Shown here piece after piece: positions 62,749-64,000 of a DNA stretch of 64,000 nt. The notes under the pieces are model-generated. The model was not told the DNA's origin. It saw only the letters and a program-made list of their open reading frames with translations, and ran no database searches. Source of the DNA: Acidobacteriota bacterium. Lineage in GTDB: Bacteria > Aquificota > Aquificia > Aquificales > Aquificaceae. The stretch spans positions 1 through 64,000 of the forward strand of contig RFFP01000014.1 of the NCBI GenBank assembly GCA_003696155.1, written 5' to 3'. The position numbers and the translations under genes were made by a program. Numbering within the stretch: position 1 is the first letter of the stretch; each line of letters starts with the position of its first letter.

Positions 62749-63555
62749 TCAGATAAGCCTCTCCTTTACCATATAGTTTAAAAGCTCCTTAGCGGTTTTA
62801 AACCTATTTCTGTGTTCCCGCTGAAGCATGAGCTCCATAAGCCTTGCAGCCTTATCAGAGAAGCCCCCTTCTAAGGAATAGACGCATTGCCTGTTCTTTA
62901 TCAGCCTCTCCTCCCCTGAAAAGAGCTCCTCACCGGTGAGCATGTAATAGAAAAGACAACCCAAAGAAAACACATCACTGCTTCTATGCAGTTCACCATG
63001 GAATACCTCGGGCGCTATGTAACCTACAGTCCCTTTTATATCTATTACTCCGCTCTCTCCCCTTATCCTCATGAGTCCAAAGTCACCTATTTTCCAGAGT
63101 ATGCTGTTTAAAACCCTTTTACCGAAAACATTTTCAGGTTTGACATCACCATGTATGTATCCCCTACTGTGAAGAAATTCCAAACCTCTTGCTACATGAC
63201 TAAGTATCTTTATGGCTTCCTTCTCCTCCAGCTTACCCTTTTTGCTAACGTATTCTCTTAGATTCCCCATATCCATATACTCATACAGTACGTACAGTTC
63301 CCTCTTTTCCTTTTTGTAAAGGTAGCTTATCATGGACACTATGTGAGGATGGTTAAAGAGAATGAGGGTTTGAACCTCCTTCCAGAGGTACGGGATAAAC
63401 TCTAGGTCTTTGGCCACCTTCATGGCCAACGTCTTACCTTTGTTTCTACCCTTGAGTACCCTTACCTTGTAGACCTTACCAAACCTTCCTTCACCCAGCT
63501 TTGATAAGATTTGGTATTGGCCAAGTAAAAGCTCACCTTCTTGGAAGTCTTCCAT
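62749..63555 (-). CDS. Hanks-type serine/threonine protein kinase
   Basis: The 268-residue protein is a bare kinase domain with no membrane helix or sensor. The glycine loop is LGEGRFGKV (residues 20-28), the ATP Lys is Lys46 in AMKVAKD, the catalytic loop is IHGDVKPEN with Asp137, DFG reads GDFGLMRI and APEVF follows. The usual HRD is HGD, so it is a non-RD kinase that may not need activation-loop phosphorylation. No phosphatase or target is adjacent, but the pilus genes and ychF are close. Its promoter overlaps that of hslO. Confidence 0.92.
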   Translation of the reverse strand: MEDFQEGELLLGQYQILSKLGEGRFGKVYKVRVLKGRNKGKTLAMKVAKDLEFIPYLWKEVQTLILFNHPHIVSMISYLYKKEKRELYVLYEYMDMGNLREYVSKKGKLEEKEAIKILSHVARGLEFLHSRGYIHGDVKPENVFGKRVLNSILWKIGDFGLMRIRGESGVIDIKGTVGYIAPEVFHGELHRSSDVFSLGCLFYYMLTGEELFSGEERLIKNRQCVYSLEGGFSDKAARLMELMLQREHRNRFKTAKELLNYMVKERLI

Positions 63556-63569
63556 TCTTTAGTTATATT
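63541..63569 (+). promoter_or_regulatory. Promoter of hslO, leaderless layout
   Basis: TTGGAA (63541-63546) and TATATT (63564-63569) are 17 bases apart, and TATATT ends nine bases before the ATG at 63579. The -10 box overlaps that of the kinase. Confidence 0.55.
63562..63567 (-). promoter_or_regulatory. -10 box of the protein kinase gene, leaderless layout
   Basis: TATAAC on the minus strand ends six bases before the kinase ATG. Confidence 0.5.
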
Positions 63570-63578
63570 TTAATCCTA

Positions 63579-64000
63579 ATGTATAAAGAGTTAGATGTCT
63601 CCGTAAAAGAGGATCTGAGAAACTACTTTGAAGATAGAGACTACATGGTTATATCCGTCCCAAAGAACGAGCCCATAAGGGTCTACACCCTCAGAGCGAG
63701 GCAAACTTTAGAAACCGCTAAAAGGGTTCACAAACCTGAAGGGCAAAGTCTCGAGCTTTTAAGTTATGGTCTTCTATCTTCACTCCTTCTCACATCTCTG
63801 GTAAAGCATGCTACATCTCAAAAGGTCCTTCTTAAAGTATCCAACAAGTGTGGCACTCTGGCCCTTGAGGCTGATGGTATGGGCAAATGCAGGGGTTTCA
63901 TAGAAGGAAGACCCTCAGAATGCTGGGATAAAGGGACGCTCATGGTCGTGAAAGAGCTGAGGCTTGGTACACCTTACACGAGTATAGTTCCCGTAGTAGG
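63579..64000 (+). CDS. hslO: Hsp33-type redox chaperone, N-terminal part
   Basis: The first 140 codons of an Hsp33 family protein run off the right edge. MYKELDVSVKEDLRNYFEDRD opens a fold with YTLRARQTLETAKRVHKPEG, LLSYGLLSSLLLTSLVKHATS and KCGTLALEADGMGKCRGFIEG, which match the Hsp33 dimer domain blocks; LGTPYTSIVPVVG is the region before the linker. The zinc-binding C terminus with its redox-switch cysteines is beyond the edge. The start is fixed by ATG 63579 and its TATATT box. Confidence 0.85.
   Translation, partial: MYKELDVSVKEDLRNYFEDRDYMVISVPKNEPIRVYTLRARQTLETAKRVHKPEGQSLELLSYGLLSSLLLTSLVKHATSQKVLLKVSNKCGTLALEADGMGKCRGFIEGRPSECWDKGTLMVVKELRLGTPYTSIVPVV

Overview
The window is a gene-dense chromosomal segment of a thermophilic, autotrophic bacterium of the Aquificaceae (Hydrogenobacter/Thermocrinis/Aquifex-like). 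The assignment rests on gene content and on remembered family sequences, not on any search. Pointers are: a thioredoxin-fold [2Fe-2S] ferredoxin of the Aquifex type; a five-gene 2-oxoacid:ferredoxin oxidoreductase cluster in the order E-D-A-B-G, as in the Hydrogenobacter pyruvate enzyme of the reductive TCA cycle; the one-enzyme fructose-1,6-bisphosphate aldolase/phosphatase; a bacterial Trm1; a short MutL; an ATP synthase c subunit with a signal peptide; an rpmH-yidD-yidC cluster without rnpA; futalosine-pathway MqnA; and a selenocysteine-containing SelD.

Layout. 1-7.2 kb: end of an outer-membrane FadL-like porin, ferredoxin, then hfq, an ADP-ribosylglycohydrolase and topA on the minus strand, diverging from fbp, a coiled-coil protein, a TSUP transporter and era. 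7.2-13.6 kb: a DUF255 thioredoxin-domain protein, a secreted protein, a TnpB-like remnant lacking RuvC-I placed directly before mutL-hisF, and an OmpA-domain protein. 13.7-17.4 kb: porEDABG. 17.4-29.4 kb: S41 peptidase, P-loop kinase, Dsb-like protein, ispH, dapF, hemE, trm1, trpE, a CBM48 protein, purF, kdsA and proB. 29.5-39.7 kb: gmk, tRNA-Val(GAC), accA, GH57 glycosidase, pncB, rpoZ, a lytic transglycosylase, hemL and thrC. 39.7-51.5 kb: valS with a domain inserted in its zinc ribbon, fabZ, an anchored cytochrome c, an ArsA-like ATPase, a P-type ATPase, atpB-atpE, rpmH-yidD-yidC, hldD. 51.5-64 kb: leuA, selD, trpD, mqnA, hpf, purN, a PA2779/PA2778-type pair, purC, pilT-pilC, ychF, a Ser/Thr kinase and the start of hslO.

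Together the genes cover carbon fixation and gluconeogenesis (por, fbp), amino acids (trpE, trpD, leuA, thrC, hisF, dapF, proB), purines (purF, purN, purC, gmk), cofactors (hemE, hemL, ispH, mqnA, pncB), envelope (kdsA, hldD, fabZ, accA, slt, OmpA and FadL domains), energy (atpB, atpE, cytochrome c) and translation. There is no CRISPR array, prophage or complete insertion sequence, and no gene-free stretch longer than about 300 bases; the longest gap is the roughly 230 bases between the starts of the secreted-protein gene (9672) and the TnpB-like gene (9901).

The most striking structure outside the genes is the promoter layout. About twenty operon-first genes have a TATAAT-like hexamer 6-9 bases before the start codon and no Shine-Dalgarno sequence, which predicts leaderless mRNAs. 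Genes for abundant proteins and genes inside operons instead have AGGAGG sites or overlapping stop/start codons. Several divergent pairs have overlapping, opposed -10 boxes, and most convergent pairs overlap at their 3' ends. The other main finds are the selenocysteine codon in selD, the TnpB-like remnant and the valS insertion.
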